A stretch of DNA of 64,000 nt from Methylobacterium terrae (GCF_003173755.1 NZ_CP029553.1:3050501-3114500), one strand, 5' to 3'; shown: positions 36,769 through 46,589, counted from the stretch's first letter. A program made the numbers and translations. The notes: generated by a model from the sequence alone, not told the origin.

Positions 36769-37182
36769 GAGCGGTCTCCCCCCGGTTCCGACCCGTTGCA
36801 TCTTGGAGCCGATGCATATCCGCCGCGATCGGAACTGCTGATCACATTCGATAAGGTTTGAAGCTTTTCTGAGCAATACTGCCGATACGGCAAAGCCTAG
36901 ACTAAGCCGTTGCCACCGAAGGTGCAGCCGCGTACCCCTTTCGGACGAGACGCCGGCGCGGCTTCAATTTTTTCGAAGCCCGGCCTCAGTTTTTTCAGTT
37001 TTCCTTCGAGGCGGCGCACTTCCATAGTCTTCCTCGACGGGGCGAGCCGGTCCTCGGCGCGGTAACGCGGCGCCGACCGATCCTCGGATCGACCCGTCGC
37101 GGCGGCCGAGGACGCGCACCGATTTCACGGGACGGGCGATGCAACGCCCGGACTCAGAGCCCGCAGGGCCGGAGGAGACACC
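36769..37182. other. Regulatory region upstream of the serine-cycle operon
   Basis: No gene is supported in these 414 bases. The central part (36830-37010) is AT-richer than the surroundings, with T-runs at 36967-36973 and 36990-36996, as expected for a control region. In M. extorquens the LysR-type regulator QscR binds before sgaA; that is known for the relative and only inferred here. Confidence 0.55.
36961..36979. promoter_or_regulatory. Candidate LysR-type (QscR-like) binding dyad
   Basis: GCTTC at 36961-36965 and GAAGC at 36975-36979 form a dyad with nine-base spacer containing T-N11-A, the general LysR-box form. It lies about 200 bases upstream of sgaA. The match is generic, so confidence is limited. 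Confidence 0.35.
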
Positions 37183-38370
37183 ATGGCTGGATCGAGACGT
37201 CCGGGACGCAACTTCCTCTTCGTTCCGGGTCCGACCAACATCCCGGAGCGGGTCCAGCGCGCGATGATCGTGCCCTCCGAGGACCACCGCTCGTCGGCCT
37301 TTCCCGAATTGACGCTGCCGCTGTTCGAGGAAACCAAGAAGGTCTTCAAGTCCCGCGAGGGCCAGATCTTCCTCTTCCCCTCGACCGGCACCGGCGCCTG
37401 GGAAGCGGCGCTCACCAACACGCTCTCCCCCGGCGACCGGGTGCTGGCGCCGCGCTACGGCCAGTTCAGCACGCTGTGGATCGACATGGCCCGCCGGGTC
37501 GGCCTCGACGTCGAGATCCAGGAGGAGGCGTGGGGCACCGGCGCCGACCCCGAGCGGATCGAGGAGGCCCTGCGGGCCGACCGCGAGCACCGGATCAAGG
37601 CGGTGCTGGTGGTCCACAACGAGACCACCACCGGCGTCACCTCCGACATCGGCGCGGTGCGCCGGGCGATCGACGCGGCGAACCACCCGGCGATGCTCTA
37701 CGTCGACGGCGTGTCGTCGATCGGCAGCATCGACTTCCGGGCGGAGGAATGGCGGGTCGACTGCGCCATCACCGGCTCGCAGAAGGGCCTGATGCTGCCG
37801 GCGGGTCTCGGCATCGTCTGCGTCAGCAAGCGGGCGCTGGAAGCCGCCAAGACCGCCGAGTGCCGGCGCGTCTACTTCGACTTCGCCGACCAGGCCAAGG
37901 CCAACGCCACCGGTTACTTCCCCTACACGCCGTCCGTGCCGATGCTCCACGGCCTGCGCGAGGCCCTGGCTTGCGTCGAGGACGAGGGGCTGGAGACCAT
38001 CTTCGCCCGTCACCGCCGGCTCGCCGACGGCACCCGCGCGGCGGTCAAGGCCTGGGGGCTGACGCTCTGCGCGAAAGAGCCGAAGTGGCACTCCCACACG
38101 GTGAGCGCCGTGATGGTGCCGGAGGGGATCAACGGCGCCGAGATCATCGACATCGCCTATCGCCGCTACAACCTCGCCCTCGGCGCCGGCCTGTCGCAGG
38201 TGGCGGGCAAGCTGTTCCGCATCGGCCATATCGGCGACCTCAACGAGCTGATGCTGCTCGGTGCGCTCGCCGGCGTCGAGATGGCGATGCAGGATGCGGG
38301 CATCCGCATCACCCCCGGCAGCGGCGTCGCGGCGGCGACGGAGCATTTCCGGAGCACGCGGGAGGGTTGA
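37183..38370 (+). CDS. sgaA: Serine-glyoxylate aminotransferase
   Basis: Converts serine plus glyoxylate to hydroxypyruvate plus glycine, the amino-transfer step of the serine cycle. 395 residues, class-V aminotransferase. The N-terminus FLFVPGPTNIPERV is typical, SSTGTGAWEAAL-like SSIG and PSTGTG patches bind the cofactor, and the PLP Lys is in ITGSQKGLMLPAG near residue 200. GGAGGAGACACC directly precedes ATG 37183. First gene of the serine-cycle block, so its leader sets expression of the following genes. Confidence 0.97.
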   Translation: MAGSRRPGRNFLFVPGPTNIPERVQRAMIVPSEDHRSSAFPELTLPLFEETKKVFKSREGQIFLFPSTGTGAWEAALTNTLSPGDRVLAPRYGQFSTLWIDMARRVGLDVEIQEEAWGTGADPERIEEALRADREHRIKAVLVVHNETTTGVTSDIGAVRRAIDAANHPAMLYVDGVSSIGSIDFRAEEWRVDCAITGSQKGLMLPAGLGIVCVSKRALEAAKTAECRRVYFDFADQAKANATGYFPYTPSVPMLHGLREALACVEDEGLETIFARHRRLADGTRAAVKAWGLTLCAKEPKWHSHTVSAVMVPEGINGAEIIDIAYRRYNLALGAGLSQVAGKLFRIGHIGDLNELMLLGALAGVEMAMQDAGIRITPGSGVAAATEHFRSTREG

Positions 38371-38380
38371 GGCGCGTGTC

Positions 38381-38411
38381 TCTCCTCTCCCCGCCCGGGG
38401 GGGAGAGGAGA
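38381..38411. repeat. Hairpin between sgaA and hprA
   Basis: Perfect 12-bp inverted repeat of CT/GA-rich sequence (38381-38392 with 38400-38411), 11 bases after the sgaA stop. Composition resembles the tips of the larger palindromic repeats at 43276 and 61377. Confidence 0.65.
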
Positions 38412-38523
38412 GTGATCTACCTCTAAGACCGGCTGCCGGGATCCGGCCCGCCATGCCATTGTGCCGCGCCCCGCCCGCCCCGGGAGCGGGGATCACGAAA
38501 AGACCGCCGGAGACCGCCCGACC

Positions 38524-39462
38524 ATGTCCCACCGCATCGTCTTCCTCGACCGCGAGACCCTGGATGCGACCCTGCGGCCCCCGGGCTTCCCGCACGAGTA
38601 CGTCGAGCACGCGGTGACGGCTCCGGACGAGATCGTCGCGCGGTTGAAGGGCGCCGACATCGCCATCATCAACAAGGTGCCGATGCGCGAGGAGACCCTG
38701 TCCCAGCTGCCGGACCTCAAGCTGATCGCGGTCGCGGCGACCGGCACCGACGTGGTCGACAAGGCCTTCGCCAAGTCCCGCGGCATCACGGTCGTCAACA
38801 TCCGCAACTACGCCTTCAACACCGTGCCGGAGCACGTGATCGGGCTGATCTTCGCCCTGCGCCGGGCGATCGTCCCCTACACCAACTCGGTCCGGCGCGG
38901 CGACTGGGCCAAGGCGCGGCACTTCTGCTACTTCGACTACCCGATCCGCGACGTCGCCGGCTCGACGCTCGGCATCGTCGGCTACGGCGCGCTCGGCAAG
39001 TCGATCGGCCAGCGGGCGGAAGCGCTTGGCATGCGGGTGCTCGCCTACGACGTGATGCCCCAACCGGGCCTCGTCGACCTCGACACGATCATCCGCGAGA
39101 GCGACGTGATCACGCTGCACGCGCCGCTGACGCCCGAGACCCGCAACATGATCGGCCGGGACGAGCTCAAGCGGATGAAGCGCGACGCGATCCTGATCAA
39201 CACCGCCCGCGGCGGCCTCGTCGACGAGGCGGCGCTGGCGGAAGCCCTGACCGCCGGCACGATCGGCGGCGCCGGCTTCGACGTGCTGACCTCCGAGCCG
39301 CCGCGGGACGACAACCCGCTCCTCGCCCTCGACCTGCCGAACCTCATCATCACCCCCCACGTCGCCTGGGCGAGCCGCCAAGCGATGCAGATCCTGGCCG
39401 ACCAGGTCGTCGACAACATCGAGGCCTTCGTGGCCGGCCGGCCGCAGAACGTGGTGGAGTAG
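38524..39462 (+). CDS. hprA: Hydroxypyruvate reductase (glycerate dehydrogenase)
   Basis: Reduces hydroxypyruvate to D-glycerate with NAD(P)H in the serine cycle. 312 residues, D-2-hydroxyacid dehydrogenase family. Rossmann motif GIVGYGALGKSIG near 151-163, then catalytic residues in order: Arg in INTARGG, Glu in LTSEPP and His in TPHVAWAS near 279. The N-terminus LDRETLDATLR matches the HprA type. ATG 38524 follows GGAGACCGCCCGACC. Confidence 0.96.
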   Translation: MSHRIVFLDRETLDATLRPPGFPHEYVEHAVTAPDEIVARLKGADIAIINKVPMREETLSQLPDLKLIAVAATGTDVVDKAFAKSRGITVVNIRNYAFNTVPEHVIGLIFALRRAIVPYTNSVRRGDWAKARHFCYFDYPIRDVAGSTLGIVGYGALGKSIGQRAEALGMRVLAYDVMPQPGLVDLDTIIRESDVITLHAPLTPETRNMIGRDELKRMKRDAILINTARGGLVDEAALAEALTAGTIGGAGFDVLTSEPPRDDNPLLALDLPNLIITPHVAWASRQAMQILADQVVDNIEAFVAGRPQNVVE

Positions 39463-39546
39463 GGCGGGACGGAGCGCTAACCCGCTCTCGCCAACCTCGA
39501 AGGATGCCCCGCGCCGGCTCGGTTGCCCGCGGCGGAAAGGATCACG

Positions 39547-40407
39547 ATGAAGAAGCTTCTGTTCCAGTTCGACACCGACCCGATGCCCAGCGTGTTCGAC
39601 GTGGTGGTGGGCTACGACGGCGGCGCCGACATCATCACCGGCTATCCCAACGTGACGCCCGAGAATGTCGGGGCGCTCGTCGACGGCACGATCTACACCC
39701 GCGGCGGGTCGGAGAAGAAATCGACCGCGATCTTCGTCGGCGGCGGCAGCATGGCGGCCGGCGAGGCGGTGTTCAAGGCGGTGCGCAAGCGCTTCTTCGG
39801 CCCGTTCCGGGTGTCGTGCATGCTCGACTCCAACGGCTCGAACACCACCGCGGCGGCGGGCGTGGCCCTCGTCGCCAAGGCGGCGGGCTCGCTCCAGGGC
39901 AAGCGCGCCGTGGTGCTCGCCGGCACCGGCCCGGTCGGCATGCGCTCGGCGGCCCTGCTCGCCAAGGAGGGCGCGACCGTCACGCTCGCCGGGCGCAACC
40001 TCGCCAAGGCGCAGGAAGCCGCCAAGGCCATCGAGACCCGCTTCAAGGTCGAGATCCGGGCGATCGAGACCGCGGATGCCGAGTCCCGGGCTGCGGCCGT
40101 CAATGATGCCGATGTGGCGTTCTCGGCCGGCGCGATCGGGCTCGAGCTCGTCTCCGAGGCGCAGTGGCAGGGAGCCCGGGACCTCGCCTTCCTGGCCGAC
40201 TACAACGCCCAGCCGCCGCTCGGCTTCGGCGGGATCGAGGCGACCGACAAGGGCAAGGAGCGCCACGGCAAGACGGTGTTCGGGGCGCTCGGCATCGGCG
40301 GCCTGAAGCTCAAGCTGCACCGCGCCTGCGTCGCCAAGCTGTTCGAGAGCAGCGAACAGGTCCTCGACGCGGAAGAGATCTACGCGCTCGCGAAAGAGAT
40401 GGCGTGA
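39547..40407 (+). CDS. mtdA: NADP-dependent methylene-tetrahydromethanopterin/methylene-tetrahydrofolate dehydrogenase
   Basis: Interconverts methylene- and methenyl-H4F with NADP, linking formate-derived C1 units to the serine cycle; it also accepts the H4MPT form. 286 residues. N-terminus KKLLFQFDTDPMPSVFDVVVGYDGGAD is diagnostic of MtdA. The NADP-binding loop VVLAGTGPVGMRSAALLA lies near 125-142. ATG 39547 is set by this N-terminus and AAAGGA upstream. Its TGA overlaps the fchA ATG by one base (TGATG), so the two are translationally coupled. Confidence 0.97.
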   Translation: MKKLLFQFDTDPMPSVFDVVVGYDGGADIITGYPNVTPENVGALVDGTIYTRGGSEKKSTAIFVGGGSMAAGEAVFKAVRKRFFGPFRVSCMLDSNGSNTTAAAGVALVAKAAGSLQGKRAVVLAGTGPVGMRSAALLAKEGATVTLAGRNLAKAQEAAKAIETRFKVEIRAIETADAESRAAAVNDADVAFSAGAIGLELVSEAQWQGARDLAFLADYNAQPPLGFGGIEATDKGKERHGKTVFGALGIGGLKLKLHRACVAKLFESSEQVLDAEEIYALAKEMA

Positions 40408-41036
40408 TGGCCAATCCTGAGGACACCATCCCGGGCTTCCTCGACGCCCTGGCGAGCGAGCGCCCGACCCCGGGCGGCGGCGGCGCGGCGGCGATCTCCG
40501 GCGCCATGGGGGCGGCCCTGGTCTCGATGGTCTGCAACCTCACCATCGGCAAGAAGAAGTACGCCGAGGTCGAGGCCGAGATGATCGCGACCCGCGACCG
40601 CGCCGAGCGCTTGAGGGCCGAGCTCACCGGCATGATCGCCGAGGACGTCAAGGCGTTCGACGCGGTGATGGGCGCCTACGGGCTGCCGAAGGCGAGCGAC
40701 GACGAGAAGGCGGCCCGCGCGGCCGCCATCCAGGACGCCCTGCGGCTCGCCACCGACGTGCCGCTCGCCTGCGCCAGGACCTGCCGGGCGGTGATCGACC
40801 TGTGCGAGGGAATCGCCGAGCGCGGCAACCTCAACGTGGTCAGCGATGCCGGCGTCGCCGTGCTGGCGGCCCAGGCCGGCCTGCGCAGCGCCGCCCTCAA
40901 CGTCTACGTCAACGCCAAGGCGATCGAGGACCGGACCTTCGCGGAAGGCCGCCTCGCCGACCTCGCCTGGGCGCTCGACGGTGCCGACGCCCTGACCGAG
41001 CGGGTCTACGGGCTGGTGAAGTCGAAGCTGACCTAA
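40407..41036 (+). CDS. fchA: Methenyltetrahydrofolate cyclohydrolase
   Basis: Hydrolyses methenyl-H4F to 10-formyl-H4F, or the reverse in the assimilatory direction, between formate-H4F ligase and MtdA. 209 residues. The N-terminal PTPGGGGAAAISGAMGAALVSMVCNLTIGKKKY pattern is the FchA/FTCD cyclodeaminase-type fold. The all-helical remainder has NLNVVSDAGVAVLAAQAGLRSAALNVYVN, also conserved. It starts within the mtdA stop. Followed by 129 bases holding a hairpin before mtkA. Confidence 0.96.
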   Translation: MANPEDTIPGFLDALASERPTPGGGGAAAISGAMGAALVSMVCNLTIGKKKYAEVEAEMIATRDRAERLRAELTGMIAEDVKAFDAVMGAYGLPKASDDEKAARAAAIQDALRLATDVPLACARTCRAVIDLCEGIAERGNLNVVSDAGVAVLAAQAGLRSAALNVYVNAKAIEDRTFAEGRLADLAWALDGADALTERVYGLVKSKLT

Positions 41037-41100
41037 GTGTCGGCGCGCCCGGCGTGAAGTATCCGGGCGACTAAACGAAGCAACGACCCGAGCTTTTCAG

Positions 41101-41129
41101 CCGGGCGCGAGGAACCCCCTCGTGCCCGG
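41101..41129 (+). repeat. Hairpin between fchA and mtkA
   Basis: 12-bp stem with one G-U pair (41101-41112 with 41118-41129, five-base loop), 37 bases before the mtkA ATG. May separate mRNA segments of the operon. Confidence 0.55.
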
Positions 41130-41165
41130 AACGGGAAGCCTTTGCCCAGAACCCAGGAGGACGCC

Positions 41166-42335
41166 ATGGACGTGCACGAGTACCAGGCCAAGGAGCTGCT
41201 CGCGAGCTTCGGCGTGCCGATCCCGAAGGGAGCCGTGGCGTTCAGCCCCGACCAGGCGGTCTACGCCGCGACCGAGCTCGGCGGCGGGCACTGGGCGGTG
41301 AAGGCGCAGATCCATGCCGGCGCCCGCGGCAAGGCCGGCGGCATCCGGCTCTGCCGCACCACCCACGAGGTCCGCGACGCGGCGAACGACCTCCTCGGCC
41401 GGCGCCTCGTCACGCACCAGACCGGCCCCGAGGGCAAGCCGGTGCAGCGGGTCTACATCGAGACCGCCGACCCGTTCGAGCGCGAGCTCTATCTCGGCAT
41501 CGTCCTCGACCGGAAGGTCGAGCGGGTGCGGGTCGTGGCCTCCAAGGCCGGCGGCATGGACATCGAGGAGATCGCCGCGACCGATCCCGACGCGCTCTTG
41601 CAGGTCGTGGTCGAGCCCGCGGTCGGCCTGCAGCCCTTCGAGGCGCGCGAACTCGCCTTCCAGCTCGGCCTCACCATCAAGCAGGTCGGCGCCGCGGTGA
41701 AGACGATCATGAGCGCCTACCGGGCCTTTCGCGATTGCGACGCCGTGATGCTCGAGATCAATCCCCTCGTCGTGACCCGCGACGACCGGGTGCTGGCGCT
41801 CGACGCCAAGATGTCGTTCGACGACAACGCCCTGTTCCGGCGCCGCCAGATCGCCGACATGCACGATCCCTCGCAGAGCGACCCGCGCGAGGCCCAGGCC
41901 GCCGAGCACAACCTGAACTACATAGGCCTCGACGGCGAGATCGGCTGCATCGTCAACGGCGCCGGCCTCGCCATGGCGACCATGGACATGATCAAGCACG
42001 CGGGCGGCGAGCCGGCGAACTTCCTCGACGTCGGCGGCGGCGCCTCGCCGCAGCGCGTCGCCACGGCCTTCCGCCTCGTCCTGTCGGACCCGAACGTGCG
42101 GGCGATCCTGGTCAACATCTTCGCGGGCATCAACCGCTGCGACTGGATCGCCGAGGGCGTCGTCCAGGCCGCCCGCGAGGTGAAGATCGGCGTGCCGCTG
42201 GTGGTGCGGCTCGCCGGCACCAACGTCGAGGCCGGCAAGGCGATCCTGGAGAAGAGCGGCCTCGACCTCATCACCGCCGACACCCTGACGGAGGCCGCGG
42301 AGAAAGCCGTGGCCGCCATCCGCACCGCGAACTGA
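41166..42335 (+). CDS. mtkA: Malate thiokinase (malate-CoA ligase) beta subunit
   Basis: Activates malate to malyl-CoA with ATP together with MtkB. 389 residues, succinyl-CoA synthetase beta-like ATP-grasp fold. N-terminus [22 protein letters not shown] is typical of the family. CoA/phosphate loops include [21 protein letters not shown] near 40-60 and the metal/ATP site [27 protein letters not shown] near 197-223. Its place beside mcl and ppc, rather than a TCA-cycle gene, supports malate over succinate. AGGAGG precedes ATG 41166. Confidence 0.96.
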   Translation: MDVHEYQAKELLASFGVPIPKGAVAFSPDQAVYAATELGGGHWAVKAQIHAGARGKAGGIRLCRTTHEVRDAANDLLGRRLVTHQTGPEGKPVQRVYIETADPFERELYLGIVLDRKVERVRVVASKAGGMDIEEIAATDPDALLQVVVEPAVGLQPFEARELAFQLGLTIKQVGAAVKTIMSAYRAFRDCDAVMLEINPLVVTRDDRVLALDAKMSFDDNALFRRRQIADMHDPSQSDPREAQAAEHNLNYIGLDGEIGCIVNGAGLAMATMDMIKHAGGEPANFLDVGGGASPQRVATAFRLVLSDPNVRAILVNIFAGINRCDWIAEGVVQAAREVKIGVPLVVRLAGTNVEAGKAILEKSGLDLITADTLTEAAEKAVAAIRTAN

Positions 42336-42346
42336 GGGGACGCCCG

Positions 42347-43246
42347 ATGAGCATCCTGATCGACGAGACGACCCGGATCCTGGTCCAGGGCATCACCGGG
42401 GACAAGGGCAGCTTCCACGCCCGCGAGATGGTCGAGTACGGCGGCAAGGTCGTGGCCGGGGTCACACCGGGCAAGGGCGGCCGCACCGAGCACGGCGTGC
42501 CGGTCTTCGACACCGTGCGCCGGGCGGTGCAGGAGACGGGCGCGGAGGCCAGCATCACCTTCGTGGCGCCGCCGTTCGCCGCTGACGCCATCATGGAGGC
42601 GGCCGATGCCGGCATCCGGCTGATCTGCTCGATCACCGACGGCATCCCGGCCCAGGACATGATGCGGGTCAAGCGCTACCTGCGGCGCTACCCGAAGGAG
42701 CGCCGGCCGATGGTGGTGGGCCCCAACTGCGCCGGCATCATCTCGCCGGGCAAGGCGATGCTCGGCATCATGCCGGGTCACATCTACCTCAAGGGCAATA
42801 TCGGGGTGATCTCCCGCTCCGGCACGCTCGGCTACGAGGCGGCCGCGCAGATGAAGGCGGTGGGCCTCGGCATCTCGACCTCGGTCGGCATCGGCGGCGA
42901 CCCCATCAACGGCTCGTCCTTCCTCGACCACCTCGCCCTGTTCGAGGCGGACCCGGACACCGCCGCGGTCCTGATGATCGGCGAGATCGGCGGGCCGCAG
43001 GAGGCCGAGGCCGCGGCCTGGATCCAGAAGAACATGCGAAAGCCCGTCGTCGGCTTCGTCGCCGGGCTGACCGCCCCGAAGGGCCGCAAGATGGGCCACG
43101 CCGGCGCGATCATCTCGGCGGCCGGTGACAGCGCGGGCGAGAAGGCCGAGATCATGCGCGCCCACGGCCTCACCGTGGCGCCGAGCCCCGGCGCCTTCGG
43201 GACGACCATGGCGCAGGTGATGGCCGAGCGCCGCAAGGCGGCGTGA
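42347..43246 (+). CDS. mtkB: Malate thiokinase (malate-CoA ligase) alpha subunit
   Basis: Partner of MtkA; carries the phosphohistidine intermediate and CoA site. 299 residues, succinyl-CoA synthetase alpha-like. CoA-binding Rossmann part: ILVQGITGDKGSFHAREM near 12-29 and VVAGVTPGKGG. The active-site His is in GRKMGHAGAIISAAGD near residue 252. GVISRSGTLGYEAA and GIGGDPINGSSFLDHL are also family hallmarks. It starts 11 bases after mtkA with GAGGGG upstream. Confidence 0.96.
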   Translation: MSILIDETTRILVQGITGDKGSFHAREMVEYGGKVVAGVTPGKGGRTEHGVPVFDTVRRAVQETGAEASITFVAPPFAADAIMEAADAGIRLICSITDGIPAQDMMRVKRYLRRYPKERRPMVVGPNCAGIISPGKAMLGIMPGHIYLKGNIGVISRSGTLGYEAAAQMKAVGLGISTSVGIGGDPINGSSFLDHLALFEADPDTAAVLMIGEIGGPQEAEAAAWIQKNMRKPVVGFVAGLTAPKGRKMGHAGAIISAAGDSAGEKAEIMRAHGLTVAPSPGAFGTTMAQVMAERRKAA

Positions 43247-43275
43247 GCCGGTCCCATGCACGGCTCCCGCAAACA

Positions 43276-43445
43276 GCGCGGGATCCCCTCTCCCGTGTGG
43301 GAGAGGGGTAGGGGTGAGGGTGGCTCGGCTTCGGGATAAAGGGCCGAGCGTCGAGCTGCGCAGCTTAGCGCTCAGAGTTCAAACCTGAAGCCGAGCCACC
43401 CTCACCCCCGGCCCCTCTCCCACTCGGGAGAGGGGGGACAGCGCG
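43276..43445. repeat. Palindromic repeat element, copy A (mtkB-ppc gap)
   Basis: A ~170-bp near-palindrome. Each end carries a CCCCTCTCCC...GGGAGAGGGG mini-hairpin followed by ggggtgagggtggc, with a unique ~60-bp centre. Arms of 43276-43331 pair with 43388-43445. The end sequence gcgcgggatcccctctcccg also occurs, inverted, at 61520-61541. It looks like a non-autonomous or REP/BIME-type element. Confidence 0.85.
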
Positions 43446-43489
43446 AACCCTTCGAAGAATCCTCCCTCGATCCCCACGGGGAGCCCCCG

Positions 43490-46228
43490 ATGATCCACAC
43501 TCCCGTTCCCGACACCCCCTTCGTCCCGCCGCTGATCTCCGGCACCGAGGACCGCGTCGCCCTCGACGTGCTGTTCCGCTCGCTGGTCGACGTCTGCCGG
43601 CGCCACCAGCCTGAGCTGGAGGCGACCTTGCGCGGGCAGGCGGACATCGCCGGGCTGTCGCCGGAGCTGACGGCGCGAGCCCTGCAGGTCCAGGGCATCT
43701 GGTTCCAGCTCATCGCGATCGCCGAGCAGAACACCGCCATGCGCCGGCGCCGCCACGTCGAGCGCAATGCCGGGCGTGACCGGCTGAAGAACTCGTTCGG
43801 CGCGGTGCTCGCCCGCGCGGCCGCGCGGGGCGTGCCGGCGAAGGCCGTGCACGAGATGCTGACGTCCCTGCGCGTGCGCCCGACCCTGACGGCGCACCCG
43901 ACCGAGGCCAAGCGCGTCACGGTGCTGGAGAAATTCCGGCGCATCTACCTGATCCTGAAGGAGCTGGAGATGCCGCGCTGGACCGAGCGCGAGCGCCACG
44001 CCCTGATGGACGACCTGCGCGACGAGATCGAGCTGGTCTGGATGACCGGCGAGCTGCATCTCGAGAAGCCGACCGTCGACCGCGAGGTGGCCTGGGGGCT
44101 GCACTTCTTCGACGAGACGCTGTTCGAGATGCTGCCCGAGACCCTGGGCTCGCTCGAGGAAGCCCTGGAGGCCGCCTATCCGGGCACCCGCTTCGAGGTG
44201 CCGGCCTTCTTCCAGTTCGGCTCGTGGATCGGCGGCGACCGGGACGGCAACCCCTTCGTCACCGCCGAGGTGACCCGGCGCACCCTCCGGCGCAACGCGC
44301 TCGCGAGCCTGGCGCGCTACCGCGACGGGATCGGCGGGCTCGCCCGCACCCTGTCGATCAGCGCCCGCGCCCTGCCGGTGCCGGACGGTTTCGCGGCCGC
44401 GCTCGCCGGCCAGATCGCGCGCCAGCCGGACGGGGAGGACATCGCGCGGCGCAACCCGGGCGAGCCCTACCGCCAGTTCCTGACCTGCCTGAGCCGGCGC
44501 CTCGACGCGACGATCGCCGGGCTGGAGGAACGACCCGGGACCGGACCGGGCTACGCCGATGCCGACGCGCTGATCGCCGACCTGCGCGCACTGGAGGACG
44601 GTCTGCGCGAGGCCGGCTGCGCCTCGCTGTCCGCCAACCGGGTGCGGCCGGTGCGCCGGATGGTCGAGATCTTCCGCTTCTCGACCGTGCGGCTCGACAT
44701 CCGCGAGAACACGACCCGCACCACCCGGGCGCTCCAGGCGCTCTGGCGCCGGGATCACGCGGGCGAGCCGCCGGACGTCGACGCGCCGGCCTGGACCGCC
44801 TGGCTCGAGGCCGAACTGGCGCGTCCCCTCGACGGCCCGCCCGACCTCGCCGGCCTGCCCGAGGAGGCGCGCGAGACGCTCTCCACCTTCCGGCTGGTGG
44901 CGGAGATGCGCGGCAGCCTCGACCGCGAGGCCTTCGGCGCCTTCGTGCTGTCGATGACCCATTCGGTCCCCGACATCCTCGGCGTCTACCTGCTGGCGAA
45001 GAGTGCCGGCGTCTTCCTCGACTCGGGCGGCACCGAGGTCTGCCCGCTGCCGATCGTGCCCTTGTTCGAGACCATCGACGACCTGCGCGCCGCGCCGGCG
45101 ATCATGCGGGCGCTGCTCAAGACCCCGGTCGTGCGCCGCTCCGCCCGCCAGCAGGGCGGGGTGCAGGAGGTGATGATCGGCTACTCGGATTCGAACAAGG
45201 ACGGCGGCTTCGTCGCCTCGAACTGGGAGCTGGCGAAGGCGCAACGCCTCCTGACCCAGGTCGGCGAGCAGGCGGGGATCGGCATCGCGTTCTTCCACGG
45301 CCGCGGCGGCTCGGTGAGCCGCGGGGGCGCGCCGACCGCCCGGGCGATCGCCGCCCAGCCGCCGGGCTCGATCCGGGGCCGGTTCCGCACCACCGAGCAG
45401 GGCGAGGTGGTGTCGTTCAAGTACGCCAACCGCGGCACCGCCGCCTACCAGATGGAGCTGCTCGCCTCCGCGGTGCTGGCCCACGCCCTCGACGGCGCCG
45501 CCCCGGAAACCCCGGCGGCGAACCCGGATTTCGACGACGCGATGGAGGCGCTATCGGGTGCCTCGCGGGCGGCCTACGCGCGGCTCCTGACGCATCCGGA
45601 CCTCGTGACCTATTTCGGCGCCGCGAGCCCGCTCGACGAGATCGCGCTCCTCAACATCGGCTCGCGCCCGGCCCGCCGCTTCGGCGCGCGCAGCCTCGCC
45701 GACTTGCGGGCGATCCCGTGGGTCTTCGCCTGGAGCCAGAACCGGCACGGCATCACCGGCTGGTACGGGGTCGGCAGCGGGCTGAAGAGCCTCGTCGACG
45801 TGCGCGGCGAGGCCGGCCGGACGCTGCTGCGGCGGATGTTCGAGGAGTCGCCGCTCTTCCGCCTCATCATGGACGAGGTCGAGAAGACGCTCCTCACCGT
45901 CGATCTCGGGCTCGCCCGCGACTTCGCCGGCCTGTGCCCGGACGAGGGCGCCCGCGAGGCGATCTTCGCGATGATCGAGGCCGAGTACCGGCTGACCTGC
46001 GCGATGGCGCTCGAGGTGAGCGGTGCCGCGAGCCTCGCCGAGCGGTTCCCGCTCTATCGCGGCCGGCTCGACCAGCGGCTGCCTGTGCTCAACCAGGTCG
46101 GCCGCGAGCAGGTCGACCTCCTGCGCCGCTTCCGGGCCGAGACCGACGAAGGCAAGCGCGAGGGGCTGAAATCGGCGCTGCTGCTCTCGATCAACTGCGT
46201 CGCGACGGGGTTCGGGGCGACGGGGTGA
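43490..46228 (+). CDS. ppcA: Phosphoenolpyruvate carboxylase
   Basis: Adds bicarbonate to PEP to make oxaloacetate, the CO2-fixing step of the serine cycle. 912 residues, bacterial type. Catalytic His in TLTAHPTEAKR near residue 140. The second signature VMIGYSDSNKDGGFVASNWEL lies near residues 561-581, the flexible loop HGRGGSVSRGGAPT near 603-616, and C-terminal GLKSALLLSINCVATGFGATG ends in the expected Gly. It sits between mtkB and mclA as in M. extorquens. GGGGAG precedes ATG 43490. Confidence 0.97.
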   Translation: MIHTPVPDTPFVPPLISGTEDRVALDVLFRSLVDVCRRHQPELEATLRGQADIAGLSPELTARALQVQGIWFQLIAIAEQNTAMRRRRHVERNAGRDRLKNSFGAVLARAAARGVPAKAVHEMLTSLRVRPTLTAHPTEAKRVTVLEKFRRIYLILKELEMPRWTERERHALMDDLRDEIELVWMTGELHLEKPTVDREVAWGLHFFDETLFEMLPETLGSLEEALEAAYPGTRFEVPAFFQFGSWIGGDRDGNPFVTAEVTRRTLRRNALASLARYRDGIGGLARTLSISARALPVPDGFAAALAGQIARQPDGEDIARRNPGEPYRQFLTCLSRRLDATIAGLEERPGTGPGYADADALIADLRALEDGLREAGCASLSANRVRPVRRMVEIFRFSTVRLDIRENTTRTTRALQALWRRDHAGEPPDVDAPAWTAWLEAELARPLDGPPDLAGLPEEARETLSTFRLVAEMRGSLDREAFGAFVLSMTHSVPDILGVYLLAKSAGVFLDSGGTEVCPLPIVPLFETIDDLRAAPAIMRALLKTPVVRRSARQQGGVQEVMIGYSDSNKDGGFVASNWELAKAQRLLTQVGEQAGIGIAFFHGRGGSVSRGGAPTARAIAAQPPGSIRGRFRTTEQGEVVSFKYANRGTAAYQMELLASAVLAHALDGAAPETPAANPDFDDAMEALSGASRAAYARLLTHPDLVTYFGAASPLDEIALLNIGSRPARRFGARSLADLRAIPWVFAWSQNRHGITGWYGVGSGLKSLVDVRGEAGRTLLRRMFEESPLFRLIMDEVEKTLLTVDLGLARDFAGLCPDEGAREAIFAMIEAEYRLTCAMALEVSGAASLAERFPLYRGRLDQRLPVLNQVGREQVDLLRRFRAETDEGKREGLKSALLLSINCVATGFGATG

Positions 46229-46305
46229 GGGTGTTTCGCCCGGTTGCCGGATGAGGCGCCCATCCTCCTCTCAGCGCGGGTAGCAGGTCTGCCCGGGAAA
46301 GAAGA

Positions 46306-46473
46306 GGGGAGGGTGGCCCCGAAGGGGGCCGGGAGAGGGGCTGCGCGACGCTGTTCCAGAGGGCGCCCTTCAGAACGGCTCAGTCTTCTCCGGAAGCGTG
46401 GTTCCCCTCTCGGCGGGACTGCGTCCCGCTGCCCCGGCTCCGCCGGGCACCCTCCCCGCAGAGGGGGGAGGGA
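46306..46473. repeat. Palindromic repeat element, variant copy (ppc-mclA gap)
   Basis: Outer arms ggggagggtg...gagagggg at 46306-46340 and their inverse at 46401-46473 flank a unique centre. Inner hairpins differ from copies at 43276 and 61377 (ggccccgaagggggcc; ggcgggactgcgtcccgc), so it is a related but distinct member. No ORF is supported in the 361-base gap. Confidence 0.65.
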
Positions 46474-46589
46474 GAGACCCGCGCCTCTTCTTTATCCCCA
46501 TGCCCCGCCGGGCCCGCGCCCCCCACCTTCCGCCACGTTGCCTGCGTCCCCGACGGACCGCCACACTCTCTCCTCGGAGGAAACCCAAA

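Noticed and set aside
36964..40320. A very long minus-strand open frame (over 1100 codons) antisense to sgaA, hprA and mtdA
   Set aside because: It is a GC-rich shadow of strongly conserved plus-strand genes; its translation is low-complexity Arg/Ala/Gly/His without any motif.
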